A stretch of 5,329 nucleotides of DNA, from contig JANRET010000064.1 in assembly GCA_030725885.1 (NCBI GenBank), positions 1 through 5,329 on the forward strand, written 5' to 3'. Shown piece by piece: positions 1-4,842 of the stretch. This stretch comes from Microbacteriaceae bacterium (GTDB lineage: Bacteria > Actinomycetota > Actinomycetes > Actinomycetales > Microbacteriaceae). Within the stretch, counting starts at the first letter, position 1, and each line of letters begins with the position of its first letter. Both the position numbers and the translations under genes were made by a program. The notes under the pieces were generated by a model, which did not search any database, was not told the origin of the DNA, and saw only the letters and a list, made by a program, of their open reading frames with translations.

Positions 1-127
1 CCTCGACACCGTGCAGGTCTGTGTCACCGTGCCACAAGGACACGGCGTCTCCGCCCGCGAGACGAATAGCGCGGAGCGCATCGCGGTCATCGAGAGACCC
101 CGGGAAGGTGATGACGCCGACGCGCAC
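1..127 (-). CDS. purQ: Phosphoribosylformylglycinamidine synthase subunit PurQ, N-terminal fragment
   Basis: PurQ is the class I glutamine amidotransferase subunit of FGAM synthetase. It releases ammonia from glutamine, which PurL uses to convert FGAR to FGAM in the cytoplasm with PurS as the bridging subunit. Only the first 42 codons are in the window; the left edge cuts the gene. The visible N-terminus reads [20 protein letters not shown], followed by a stretch ending [12 protein letters not shown]. This is the first beta strand and the characteristic FPGS-x-DRD segment of bacterial PurQ. The catalytic Cys, His and Glu lie outside the window. The start is GTG at 127-125, one base after the purS stop, so the two subunits are probably translationally coupled. 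The identity rests on this short N-terminus and on the order purS-purQ, which together are convincing. purL is expected further left. Confidence 0.93.
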   Translation of the reverse strand, partial: MRVGVITFPGSLDDRDALRAIRLAGGDAVSLWHGDTDLHGVE

Positions 128-128
128 G

Positions 129-377
129 TTAGTCCGCCACGCGAATCGAAATGACGTCTTCGATGACGTCGTTCGACAGGACGTCCGCGGCGATCTCGGT
201 GATGTGGTCGAGAATTGCCGGCGTGATGTCACCGGCCACCGTGATTTCAAATCGTTTTCCGATTCGGACATCGGTGATTTCTCCGTCCCCAAAACCTTGC
301 AACGCCCGTGCGGTCGCCTTACCCGCCGGGTCGAGCAGAACGTCTTTCGGCATAACCTCGACGATGACCTTGGGCAC
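129..377 (-). CDS. purS: Phosphoribosylformylglycinamidine synthase subunit PurS
   Basis: PurS is the small third subunit of the multi-protein FGAM synthetase of Gram-positive bacteria and archaea. It bridges PurL and PurQ and helps pass ammonia between them. The 82-residue product has the expected family length of about 80-85. It shows the beta strand VIVEVMPK near residues 4-11, the conserved [12 protein letters not shown] segment at about 16-27, and the later strand with IGKRFEITV. The start chosen is GTG at 377-375, because a good GAGGAG ribosome site ends five bases upstream and the product then starts right at the first beta strand. The reading frame is open further up to a TTG at 401, which would add eight residues (MSTSRGVR), but that start has no ribosome site and covers the GAGGAG. 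purQ follows after one base. A gap of 86 bases separates it from purC upstream, so it may be transcribed both by read-through and from its own promoter. Confidence 0.95.
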   Translation of the reverse strand: MPKVIVEVMPKDVLLDPAGKATARALQGFGDGEITDVRIGKRFEITVAGDITPAILDHITEIAADVLSNDVIEDVISIRVAD

Positions 378-382
378 GCGCA

Positions 383-388
383 CTCCTC
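383..388 (-). promoter_or_regulatory. Ribosome binding site of purS (GAGGAG)
   Basis: The minus strand reads GAGGAG, then five bases, then GTG at 377. This is the clearest Shine-Dalgarno site in the window. It decides the purS start in favour of the GTG at 377 over the TTG at 401 (and over the GTG at 383, which overlaps it). It also contrasts with the other first-in-unit genes here, which lack such a site at useful spacing. Confidence 0.7.
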
Positions 389-412
389 GACTGGTAGACA
401 AATTCTGCCTTT

Positions 413-418
413 AGTCTA
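413..418 (-). promoter_or_regulatory. Candidate -10 element of an internal promoter for purS-purQ
   Basis: In the gap between purC and purS the minus strand has TAGACT, which fits the TANNNT form of actinobacterial -10 elements. A transcript starting six to seven bases later, near 406, would have a leader of about 29 bases containing the GAGGAG ribosome site of purS. No convincing -35 hexamer was found at 16-18 bases upstream, so the call rests on the -10 and on its good placement. Confidence 0.35.
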
Positions 419-424
419 TTGGCG

Positions 425-439
425 GTCGGCACGTCCGAC
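425..439. repeat. Short inverted repeat in the purC-purS gap
   Basis: GTCGG and CCGAC are perfect reverse complements separated by the five bases CACGT. On the minus strand this dyad lies just upstream of the candidate purS -10 element, about where a -35 box or an operator would be. It has no T-run after it in either direction, so it does not look like a terminator of purC. A five-base stem at this GC content can arise by chance. Confidence 0.3.
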
Positions 440-463
440 GGGAGACGCTCGCGGCGCTCGTGG

Positions 464-1330
464 TCAATTCATTGTGGTGAGTCGCGAAATCAGTTCGCGA
501 TATCGCTCCGCGGTTCGGGTGACGATTTCGGCGGGAAGCTCCGGTGGTGTCCCGGTGGTGTCCCAGTTCGCGGCGAGCCAGTCCCGCACGATCTGCTTGT
601 CGAACGAATCAAGGCGCTTCGGACCCCCCACGGCATAAGCGGTGGCGTCCCAAAAACGACTGGAATCAGAGGTGAGCACCTCGTCACCCAGCGTGAGTGC
701 GCCGGTTTCGCGATTCCGCCCGAACTCGAACTTGGAGTCCGCGAGGATGAGGCCCCTCGCCTCGGCGATCGCGCTGGCGTGACGGAAAATCGCGAGGCTC
801 ATGTCCCGCAGTTCGCCGGCGGTTTCGTCGCCGACGAGATCGACCATTTGCGCAAACGAAATGTTTTCGTCGTGATCGCCCAGTGGAGCCTTGAAGGCCG
901 GGGTGAAGAGGGGCTCCGGCAGGCGGTCACCATTCGCTAGACCGGCGGGTAACGCGATCCCGCACACGGTTCCCGACGCCTTGTATTCCAGCCATCCGCT
1001 ACCGACGAGGTAACCGCGGACGACACATTCCACGGGAAGCATATTCAGGGAACGAACAACCATTCCGCGACGAGCCACCTCGATTGGAGGCTCGATCTCC
1101 AGTAAATGGTTAGGAAAATCCGACAGTTCGGCGAACCACCATCGGGACAGTGTCGTCAACAGTTCGCCCTTTCCGGGAATCCCGGGGGACAAAACATGGT
1201 CGAAGGCGGACACTCGGTCAGTCGCAACCATCAACACGGTGGGCGATAACTCGAGCCTAGATTCCGTTTCTGGAATATACAGGTCACGCACTTTTCCCGA
1301 GTACACGATGCGCCACCCGGCGAGAGTCAT
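464..1330 (-). CDS. purC: SAICAR synthase PurC
   Basis: Phosphoribosylaminoimidazole-succinocarboxamide synthase joins CAIR and aspartate with ATP to give SAICAR in the cytoplasm. The 288-residue product is complete and matches the length of the single-domain actinobacterial and yeast type. Visible motifs in order are YSGKVRDLY (10-18, nucleotide-binding start), ATDRVSAFD (36-44), VECVVRGYLVGSGWLEY (100-116), HDENISF (153-159), the family signature ILADSKFEFG (195-204), and the second signature with DEVLTSDSSRFWD (216-228). One oddity: in the usually conserved TP-x-TKAE segment this protein reads TPAFKAPLG (143-151), so Thr is replaced by Phe146 and Glu by Pro149. The ATG at 1330-1328 shares four bases (ATGA) with the purD stop, which points to coupled translation in one purD-purC message. 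There is no strong ribosome site of its own. Confidence 0.97.
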   Translation of the reverse strand: MTLAGWRIVYSGKVRDLYIPETESRLELSPTVLMVATDRVSAFDHVLSPGIPGKGELLTTLSRWWFAELSDFPNHLLEIEPPIEVARRGMVVRSLNMLPVECVVRGYLVGSGWLEYKASGTVCGIALPAGLANGDRLPEPLFTPAFKAPLGDHDENISFAQMVDLVGDETAGELRDMSLAIFRHASAIAEARGLILADSKFEFGRNRETGALTLGDEVLTSDSSRFWDATAYAVGGPKRLDSFDKQIVRDWLAANWDTTGTPPELPAEIVTRTAERYRELISRLTTMN

Positions 1331-2577
1331 TCGGCGACCCGTTGGGCGATGTCGGTGCGGAAGTGTGCTCCGTCGAGTTGAATTCTTGTGAGCGCCAGGT
1401 AAGCGCGGCGGCGAGCATCACCGAAGTCACCACCTCGGGCAACGACCGACAGGACTCGACCGCCGGTGGACACATAGCCGTCCCCGTCACGGGCCGTGGC
1501 GGCGTGGGCGATAGAAACGCCGGGCACTTCAAGTGCATCGGGCAAACCCAGGATTGGTTTACCTGTCTCGGGGGATTCGGGGTACCCCTCGCTCGCCAAC
1601 ACGACGGCGAGAGCCACATCGGAACTAAACACGGGTTCGGGCTCCGTGGCGAGACGTCCGGTCGCTGTGGCGAGTAACAGGTCAGCAAGGGACGAATCGA
1701 GTCGCTCGAGTACGACCTGCGTTTCGGGATCCCCGAATCGTGCATTGAACTCGATGACGCGAACGCCCTTCGGCGTCAGGATCAGTCCGCAGTAGAGCAG
1801 ACCGACGAATGGAGTGCCGCGACGCGACATCTCGCGAACCGTCGGCTGTGCAACGGTCTCGATAATCTCGTCGACGAACCCCTCGGGCAACCACGGCAAC
1901 GGCGAATAGGCGCCCATACCCCCCGTGTTCGGGCCCTCGTCGTTGTCGAACGCGCGCTTGTAGTCCTGTGCGGGAGACAGCGGCACGACCGCATCCCCGT
2001 CGGACAAAACGAACAGTGACACTTCTTGTCCGTCAAGGAACTCCTCGATCAGGACCGGTCCGTGTTGGATGAAAAATTCCGCGTGGTCGCGCGCCGCTTG
2101 TCGATCAGCCGTGACGATCACGCCCTTGCCCGCGGCAAGCCCGTCCGCTTTGACGACGTAGGGGGAACCGAATTCGTCCAGAGCCATTTCCACATCACGC
2201 ATGGTTGTGACCGAAATCGAGCGGCCGTTGGGCACACGGGCGGCGTTCATCACTTCTTTCGCAAAATCCTTGGATCCTTCGAGCCGGGCGGCGTCCTTGT
2301 CGGGTCCGAAAACGGGCACTCCGACGGCGCGAAGCGCATTCGCAACCCCCGCAACCAATGGCGCTTCCGGTCCGATAATGACCAGTTCGATGCCCTGTTC
2401 CGACGCGTAGTCGGCGATGAGCGGACCGTCTTCGATGTTCAGTGAAACCGTCTCAGTGACGGCGGTGATTCCGGCATTCCCCGGGGCTGCGATGACATGG
2501 TGAGGGGTCTTGTCGCGCAACAGTGCGCCCACGATGGCGTGCTCTCTGGCACCGGACCCAATCACGAGTATCTTCAC
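1327..2577 (-). CDS. purD: Phosphoribosylamine--glycine ligase PurD (GAR synthetase)
   Basis: PurD is an ATP-grasp enzyme that joins 5-phosphoribosylamine, the unstable product of PurF, to glycine with ATP to give GAR. The 416-residue protein is full length for the bacterial monofunctional form (about 420-430). It shows the N-terminal GSGAREHA (7-14), APGNAG (31-36), GPEAPLVAG (69-77), the ATP-grasp lysine region KADGLAAGKGVIV (143-155), EEFLDGQEVS (178-187), the QDYKRAFDNDEGPNTGGMGA stretch (204-223) and EFNARFGDPETQ (276-287) with the metal-binding Glu and Asn. The start is GTG at 2577-2575, directly giving the MKILVIGSGAREHA fold start. A TAGGGT hexamer ends six bases before it, so the message may be leaderless; the nearest ribosome-site-like AGGG lies inside that hexamer. 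purC overlaps its end. It is divergent from the SCP-like gene. Confidence 0.98.
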   Translation of the reverse strand: MKILVIGSGAREHAIVGALLRDKTPHHVIAAPGNAGITAVTETVSLNIEDGPLIADYASEQGIELVIIGPEAPLVAGVANALRAVGVPVFGPDKDAARLEGSKDFAKEVMNAARVPNGRSISVTTMRDVEMALDEFGSPYVVKADGLAAGKGVIVTADRQAARDHAEFFIQHGPVLIEEFLDGQEVSLFVLSDGDAVVPLSPAQDYKRAFDNDEGPNTGGMGAYSPLPWLPEGFVDEIIETVAQPTVREMSRRGTPFVGLLYCGLILTPKGVRVIEFNARFGDPETQVVLERLDSSLADLLLATATGRLATEPEPVFSSDVALAVVLASEGYPESPETGKPILGLPDALEVPGVSIAHAATARDGDGYVSTGGRVLSVVARGGDFGDARRRAYLALTRIQLDGAHFRTDIAQRVAE

Positions 2578-2583
2578 GAGAGA

Positions 2584-2589
2584 ACCCTA
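2584..2589 (-). promoter_or_regulatory. Candidate -10 element of purD (leaderless promoter)
   Basis: The minus strand reads TAGGGT, six bases (TCTCTC), then the GTG start of purD. TANNNT six to seven bases before a start codon is the common layout of leaderless actinobacterial genes, placing transcription start at or next to the G of GTG. No TTGACA-like -35 is evident; its expected place (about 2607-2612) overlaps the -10 and start region of the opposite gene. Confidence 0.55.
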
Positions 2590-2602
2590 CCTTCGCCGCT
2601 GC

Positions 2603-2608
2603 TAGCGT
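2603..2608 (+). promoter_or_regulatory. Candidate -10 element of the SCP-like gene (leaderless promoter)
   Basis: The plus strand reads TAGCGT, six bases (GGGGGC), then the GTG start at 2615. There is no purine-rich ribosome site at usable spacing other than the G-run itself. The spacing is identical to that of purD on the other strand, and the two -10 elements lie only 13 bases apart, back to back. Confidence 0.55.
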
Positions 2609-2614
2609 GGGGGC

Positions 2615-2980
2615 GTGCCCCTTCCTCGAATAGCTAGTGAGAGCGGACGCGCGGCGGTTGCGTCGGTCAGAGACGGTTCGGCGGATCGCAACCAGACGGC
2701 CACGGCAGTGCGATTTATCTTGCAAGAGTTCGTGCGGCTGGCCCCGGGCAAGTCCGTCGAGGTGCGCGTGCCACCCCACGGAGCCGTCCAGATTGTGGAA
2801 GGACTCGGGCACACCCGAGGCACCCCGCCCAACGTCATCGAACTTGACGCCGAGACGCTCGTGGCGCTTGCGGTCGGAGACGAGGCGTGGGATGCCGCGA
2901 TCAACCGTGGTGTCGTTCGAGCGTCGGGAACCCGGGCGTCTCTCGCGGAACTCGTCCCCCTGTCCGCCCTGCGAGAATAG
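2615..2980 (+). CDS. Sterol-carrier-family (SCP_3-like) protein
   Basis: This 121-residue soluble protein resembles the bacterial SCP2-like (SCP_3) family found beside purine genes in many actinobacteria. From memory, the mycobacterial gene next to purF (Rv0807) belongs to the same group; this needs a search. Features seen: an alpha-helical N-terminus with the TATAVRFILQEF run (28-39), the strand pair around VEVRVPPHGAVQ (48-59), the family hallmark HTRGTPPNVIELD (66-78), and the C-terminal TLVALAVGDEAWDAAINRG with VRASGTRASL (81-110), typical of SCP2 folds that close a hydrophobic pocket. There is no signal peptide, so it is probably cytoplasmic. The ligand and the role are unknown; the family name does not imply sterol binding here. 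The GTG start is supported by the -10 hexamer six bases upstream. A membrane protein gene follows four bases after its stop, so the two are likely co-transcribed. Confidence 0.85.
   Translation: MPLPRIASESGRAAVASVRDGSADRNQTATAVRFILQEFVRLAPGKSVEVRVPPHGAVQIVEGLGHTRGTPPNVIELDAETLVALAVGDEAWDAAINRGVVRASGTRASLAELVPLSALRE
2973..2978 (+). promoter_or_regulatory. Weak candidate -10 element before the small membrane protein
   Basis: GAGAAT ends six bases before the ATG at 2985, matching four of six bases of TATAAT and repeating the spacing seen at the other starts. It overlaps the last codons and stop of the SCP-like gene. It could give an extra leaderless transcript, but the genes are four bases apart and simple read-through is an adequate explanation. 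Confidence 0.2.
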
Positions 2981-2984
2981 AGAC

Positions 2985-3281
2985 ATGCCTAAAGAAGAGG
3001 TCACCATCCGACGCGCACCGCGCATGTGGTCGTTCATGATGACGGGCGCTGTTGTCGGGGTGATTGCGTCGGTCTTTGTGACAGGCGCCGCCCCCATCAA
3101 CCCCTCGGTTGGCTTTTGGCCGACGTTCGGATTTTTCGCCCTGTTCGGCTTCGTGATAGGTCTCGCGCTGGGTGGAATAGTCGGCTTCGTCCTTGATGCG
3201 CGAACGAGGACATCGCGCGGAGTCGCCGAGATCACCACGACCACCGCGAAGAAAACGCCGAAGCCTCGCCGGAAGGACTAG
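2985..3281 (+). CDS. Small two-helix membrane protein of unknown function
   Basis: This 98-residue protein has a basic N-terminus (RRAPR at 9-13), a first membrane helix at about 16-36, a short loop (INPSVGFWPT at 38-47), a second helix at about 48-70, and a basic tail ending KKTPKPRRKD. The positive-inside rule predicts both ends in the cytoplasm. The second helix carries glycines at 55, 59, 63 and 67, a GxxxG ladder typical of tight helix packing, and the first has GxxxG at 21-25. Similar small proteins beside purD in Microbacteriaceae are, as I recall, often labelled potassium transporter Trk; nothing in this sequence, such as a pore loop or a nucleotide-binding domain, supports that name. 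The ATG at 2985 is chosen because it starts just before the basic segment and lies four bases after the upstream stop; the frame is open further upstream only as a shadow of that gene. It converges on purF. Confidence 0.82.
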   Translation: MPKEEVTIRRAPRMWSFMMTGAVVGVIASVFVTGAAPINPSVGFWPTFGFFALFGFVIGLALGGIVGFVLDARTRTSRGVAEITTTTAKKTPKPRRKD

Positions 3282-3290
3282 GTCACAAAA

Positions 3291-4748
3291 CTACGACGAC
3301 TGGTTCTCTTCGACCCAGCGCAGGTATTCGGGGCTGACGGTTCCCGTCACGTAGTCACCGGTGAAGCAGGACATTTCCAAACCCGTCACATCACTGCCCT
3401 CGAGGATGGCACTCTGCATGTCGGCGACCTCTTGATAAATGAGATGGTCCGCGCCAATCTCAGACGCAATTTCGGGAATCTTGCGACCGGCGGCGACCAA
3501 TTCGGCTCGGTTCGGCATGTTGATTCCATACACGTGGGGGAAACGAACGGGCGGGGCGGCCGACGTAAAGGTCACCGAGTTTGCGCCGCCTCTACGCGCC
3601 ATTTCGACGATCTCCCGTGAGGTTGTTCCGCGCACAATCGAGTCGTCCACAATGAGTACGTTTTTGCCCTTGAACTCGGACGGCATCGCGTTGAGCTTCT
3701 GTTTGACGCCCTTTCGACGTTCTTCCTGGCCCGGCATGATGAACGTCCGACCGACATAACGGTTCTTGTAATACCCCTCGCGATATTCAATCCCCAATTT
3801 TCGGGCCACCTGCAGTGCGGCGGGACGAGCCGAATCGGGAATCGGCATCACCACGTCGATGTCACCCGCGGGTGCCCACGTCGCGATGGTGTCGGCGAGC
3901 CGGTCTCCCAAGCGGAGTCGCGCCTCGTACACCGAAATCCCGTTCATAATCGAGTCGGGTCGCGCGAGGTAAACGTATTCGAACGAACAGGGGATGAGGA
4001 CGGGGTTCTTCGCGCACTGTCGCGACACCAATTCACCGTCGAGGGAGACAAAAATCGCTTCACCCGGAGCGACATCACGGATGACGTCATAACCGCCCGA
4101 TTCAAGGACGAGAGACTCGCTCGCGACGACCCATTCCGCTCCGACGAGCCCCGCGTTGCGTCGCCCGAGGACGAGTGGGCGAATTCCGAACGGGTCGCGA
4201 AACGCGAGAAGTCCATGCCCGGCGATGAGTGCGATTGCGGCGTACGACCCATCGACGCGTTCGTGAAGCCTGGCCACCGCGTCGAACACGTTGTCAGGGG
4301 AAAACTTTTCGACCGTCGTTGCGGCCTGTAGTTCGTGGGCGAGGACGTTGACAAGGAGTTCGGTGTCCGAGTTGGTGTTGAGGTGACGCCGATCGTCCTC
4401 GTTCAGTTGACGCGTCAATTCGCGGGTGTTCGTGAGGTTCCCGTTGTGGACGAGGATGATTCCGTAAGGCGCGTTCACGAAGAACGGTTGGGCTTCCTCT
4501 TCCCGCTTGGCGTTGCCGCGCGTGGCATAGCGAACGTGACCCAAACCGACGTTCCCGAGAAGTCCGCGCATGTCGCGGGTGCGAAACGCCTCGCGAACCT
4601 GACCCTTCGCCTTGGCCGAGTGGATGGTCGTGCCCTCGCAGGTGGCGATACCGGTCGAGTCCTGACCTCGGTGCTGCAAGAGTGCCAGAGCGTCGTAAAC
4701 CTGTTGGTTGACGGGGGTTGACGAGACGATTCCGACGATGCCACACAT
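3291..4748 (-). CDS. purF: Amidophosphoribosyltransferase PurF
   Basis: PurF catalyses the committed first step, making 5-phosphoribosylamine from PRPP and glutamine. The protein of 485 residues is complete. It begins MCGIVGIV, so Cys2 becomes the N-terminal nucleophile after Met removal and there is no propeptide of the Bacillus kind. The glutaminase half shows LLQHRGQDSTGI (23-34), GHVRYATRG (70-78, Arg73), HNGNLTN (101-107) and NTNSDTELL (124-132). The transferase half shows FEYVYLARPDS (256-266), KNRYVGRTFIMPGQ (328-341), and the PRPP loop VLIVDDSIVRGTTS (364-377). Of the four cysteines that hold the Fe-S cluster in Bacillus PurF, counterparts of only two seem present (Cys254 and Cys461); the other places read FPHVYG and GLEMSC, as in the cluster-free E. 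coli type. An AAGGAG site lies 11 bases before the ATG. It is divergent from purM. Confidence 0.98.
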   Translation of the reverse strand: MCGIVGIVSSTPVNQQVYDALALLQHRGQDSTGIATCEGTTIHSAKAKGQVREAFRTRDMRGLLGNVGLGHVRYATRGNAKREEEAQPFFVNAPYGIILVHNGNLTNTRELTRQLNEDDRRHLNTNSDTELLVNVLAHELQAATTVEKFSPDNVFDAVARLHERVDGSYAAIALIAGHGLLAFRDPFGIRPLVLGRRNAGLVGAEWVVASESLVLESGGYDVIRDVAPGEAIFVSLDGELVSRQCAKNPVLIPCSFEYVYLARPDSIMNGISVYEARLRLGDRLADTIATWAPAGDIDVVMPIPDSARPAALQVARKLGIEYREGYYKNRYVGRTFIMPGQEERRKGVKQKLNAMPSEFKGKNVLIVDDSIVRGTTSREIVEMARRGGANSVTFTSAAPPVRFPHVYGINMPNRAELVAAGRKIPEIASEIGADHLIYQEVADMQSAILEGSDVTGLEMSCFTGDYVTGTVSPEYLRWVEENQSS

Positions 4749-4759
4749 GACGAGGCGAA

Positions 4760-4765
4760 CTCCTT
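4760..4765 (-). promoter_or_regulatory. Ribosome binding site of purF (AAGGAG)
   Basis: The minus strand has AAGGAG ending 11 bases before the purF ATG at 4748. The motif is strong but the spacing is longer than ideal. The start itself is fixed by the MCGI sequence, because the second-position Cys must become the catalytic N-terminus. Confidence 0.55.
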
Positions 4766-4777
4766 CGAATGGATGTC

Positions 4778-4793
4778 GGTGCCAATCGGCTCC
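4778..4793. repeat. Imperfect dyad in the purF leader
   Basis: On the minus strand GGAGCC, the loop GATT and GGCACC form a stem with five of six pairs matched. If the -10 element at 4800-4805 is used, transcription of purF would start about at the first G of this dyad (4793), so it would be a hairpin at the 5' end of the message or an operator over the start site. No T-run follows, so it is not an intrinsic terminator. Confidence 0.3.
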
Positions 4794-4799
4794 GCGTTC

Positions 4800-4830
4800 A
4801 TTGTCTCACATCGCGAAGGAGGCGTGTCGA
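4800..4830 (-). promoter_or_regulatory. Candidate promoter of purF
   Basis: Minus-strand TCGACA (4830-4825, five of six matches to TTGACA) is followed after 19 bases by GACAAT (4805-4800, four of six matches to TATAAT). The spacer is two bases longer than ideal. The predicted start at about 4793 gives a leader of about 45 bases containing the AAGGAG site. The -35 directly abuts the purM -10 element on the other strand. Confidence 0.4.
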
Positions 4831-4836
4831 TAGAAT
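4831..4836 (+). promoter_or_regulatory. -10 element of purM (leaderless promoter)
   Basis: TAGAAT, five of six matches to TATAAT, ends six bases (TGTCCA) before the purM ATG, so the message probably begins at the A of ATG. A ribosome-site-like AAGGAGG at 4816-4822 lies upstream of this hexamer, 20 bases from the ATG. It is too far away to serve purM and would not be in the transcript. No clear -35 was seen at normal spacing. Confidence 0.65.
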
Positions 4837-4842
4837 TGTCCA

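Noticed and set aside
21..638. Plus-strand open frame of 205 codons across purQ, purS and the end of purC
   Set aside because: It runs opposite three real genes, and its sequence is Arg/Ser/Asp-rich without motifs.
419..940. Plus-strand open frame of 173 codons opposite purC
   Set aside because: It lies antisense to a fully supported purC with all family signatures, and its translation has no family features.
2453..3244. Long open frame on the minus strand (263 codons) opposite the SCP-like and membrane-protein genes
   Set aside because: Its product is low-complexity, rich in Arg, Thr and Pro, has no recognisable motif, and overlaps both the start of purD and two better-supported genes. It is a GC-driven shadow.
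3240..3290. Possible terminator on the minus strand, a GC-rich stretch followed by GTTTTC
   Set aside because: The arms do not pair: the segment before the T-run lacks the reverse complement of CGGCG, and the best stem is three base pairs.
4749..4842. Possible riboswitch or leader peptide before purF or purM
   Set aside because: The gap is only 94 bases and is shared by two divergent promoters. The purM message appears leaderless, and the purF leader of about 45 bases is too short for a known purine or PRPP riboswitch. No short reading frame with a ribosome site was found.
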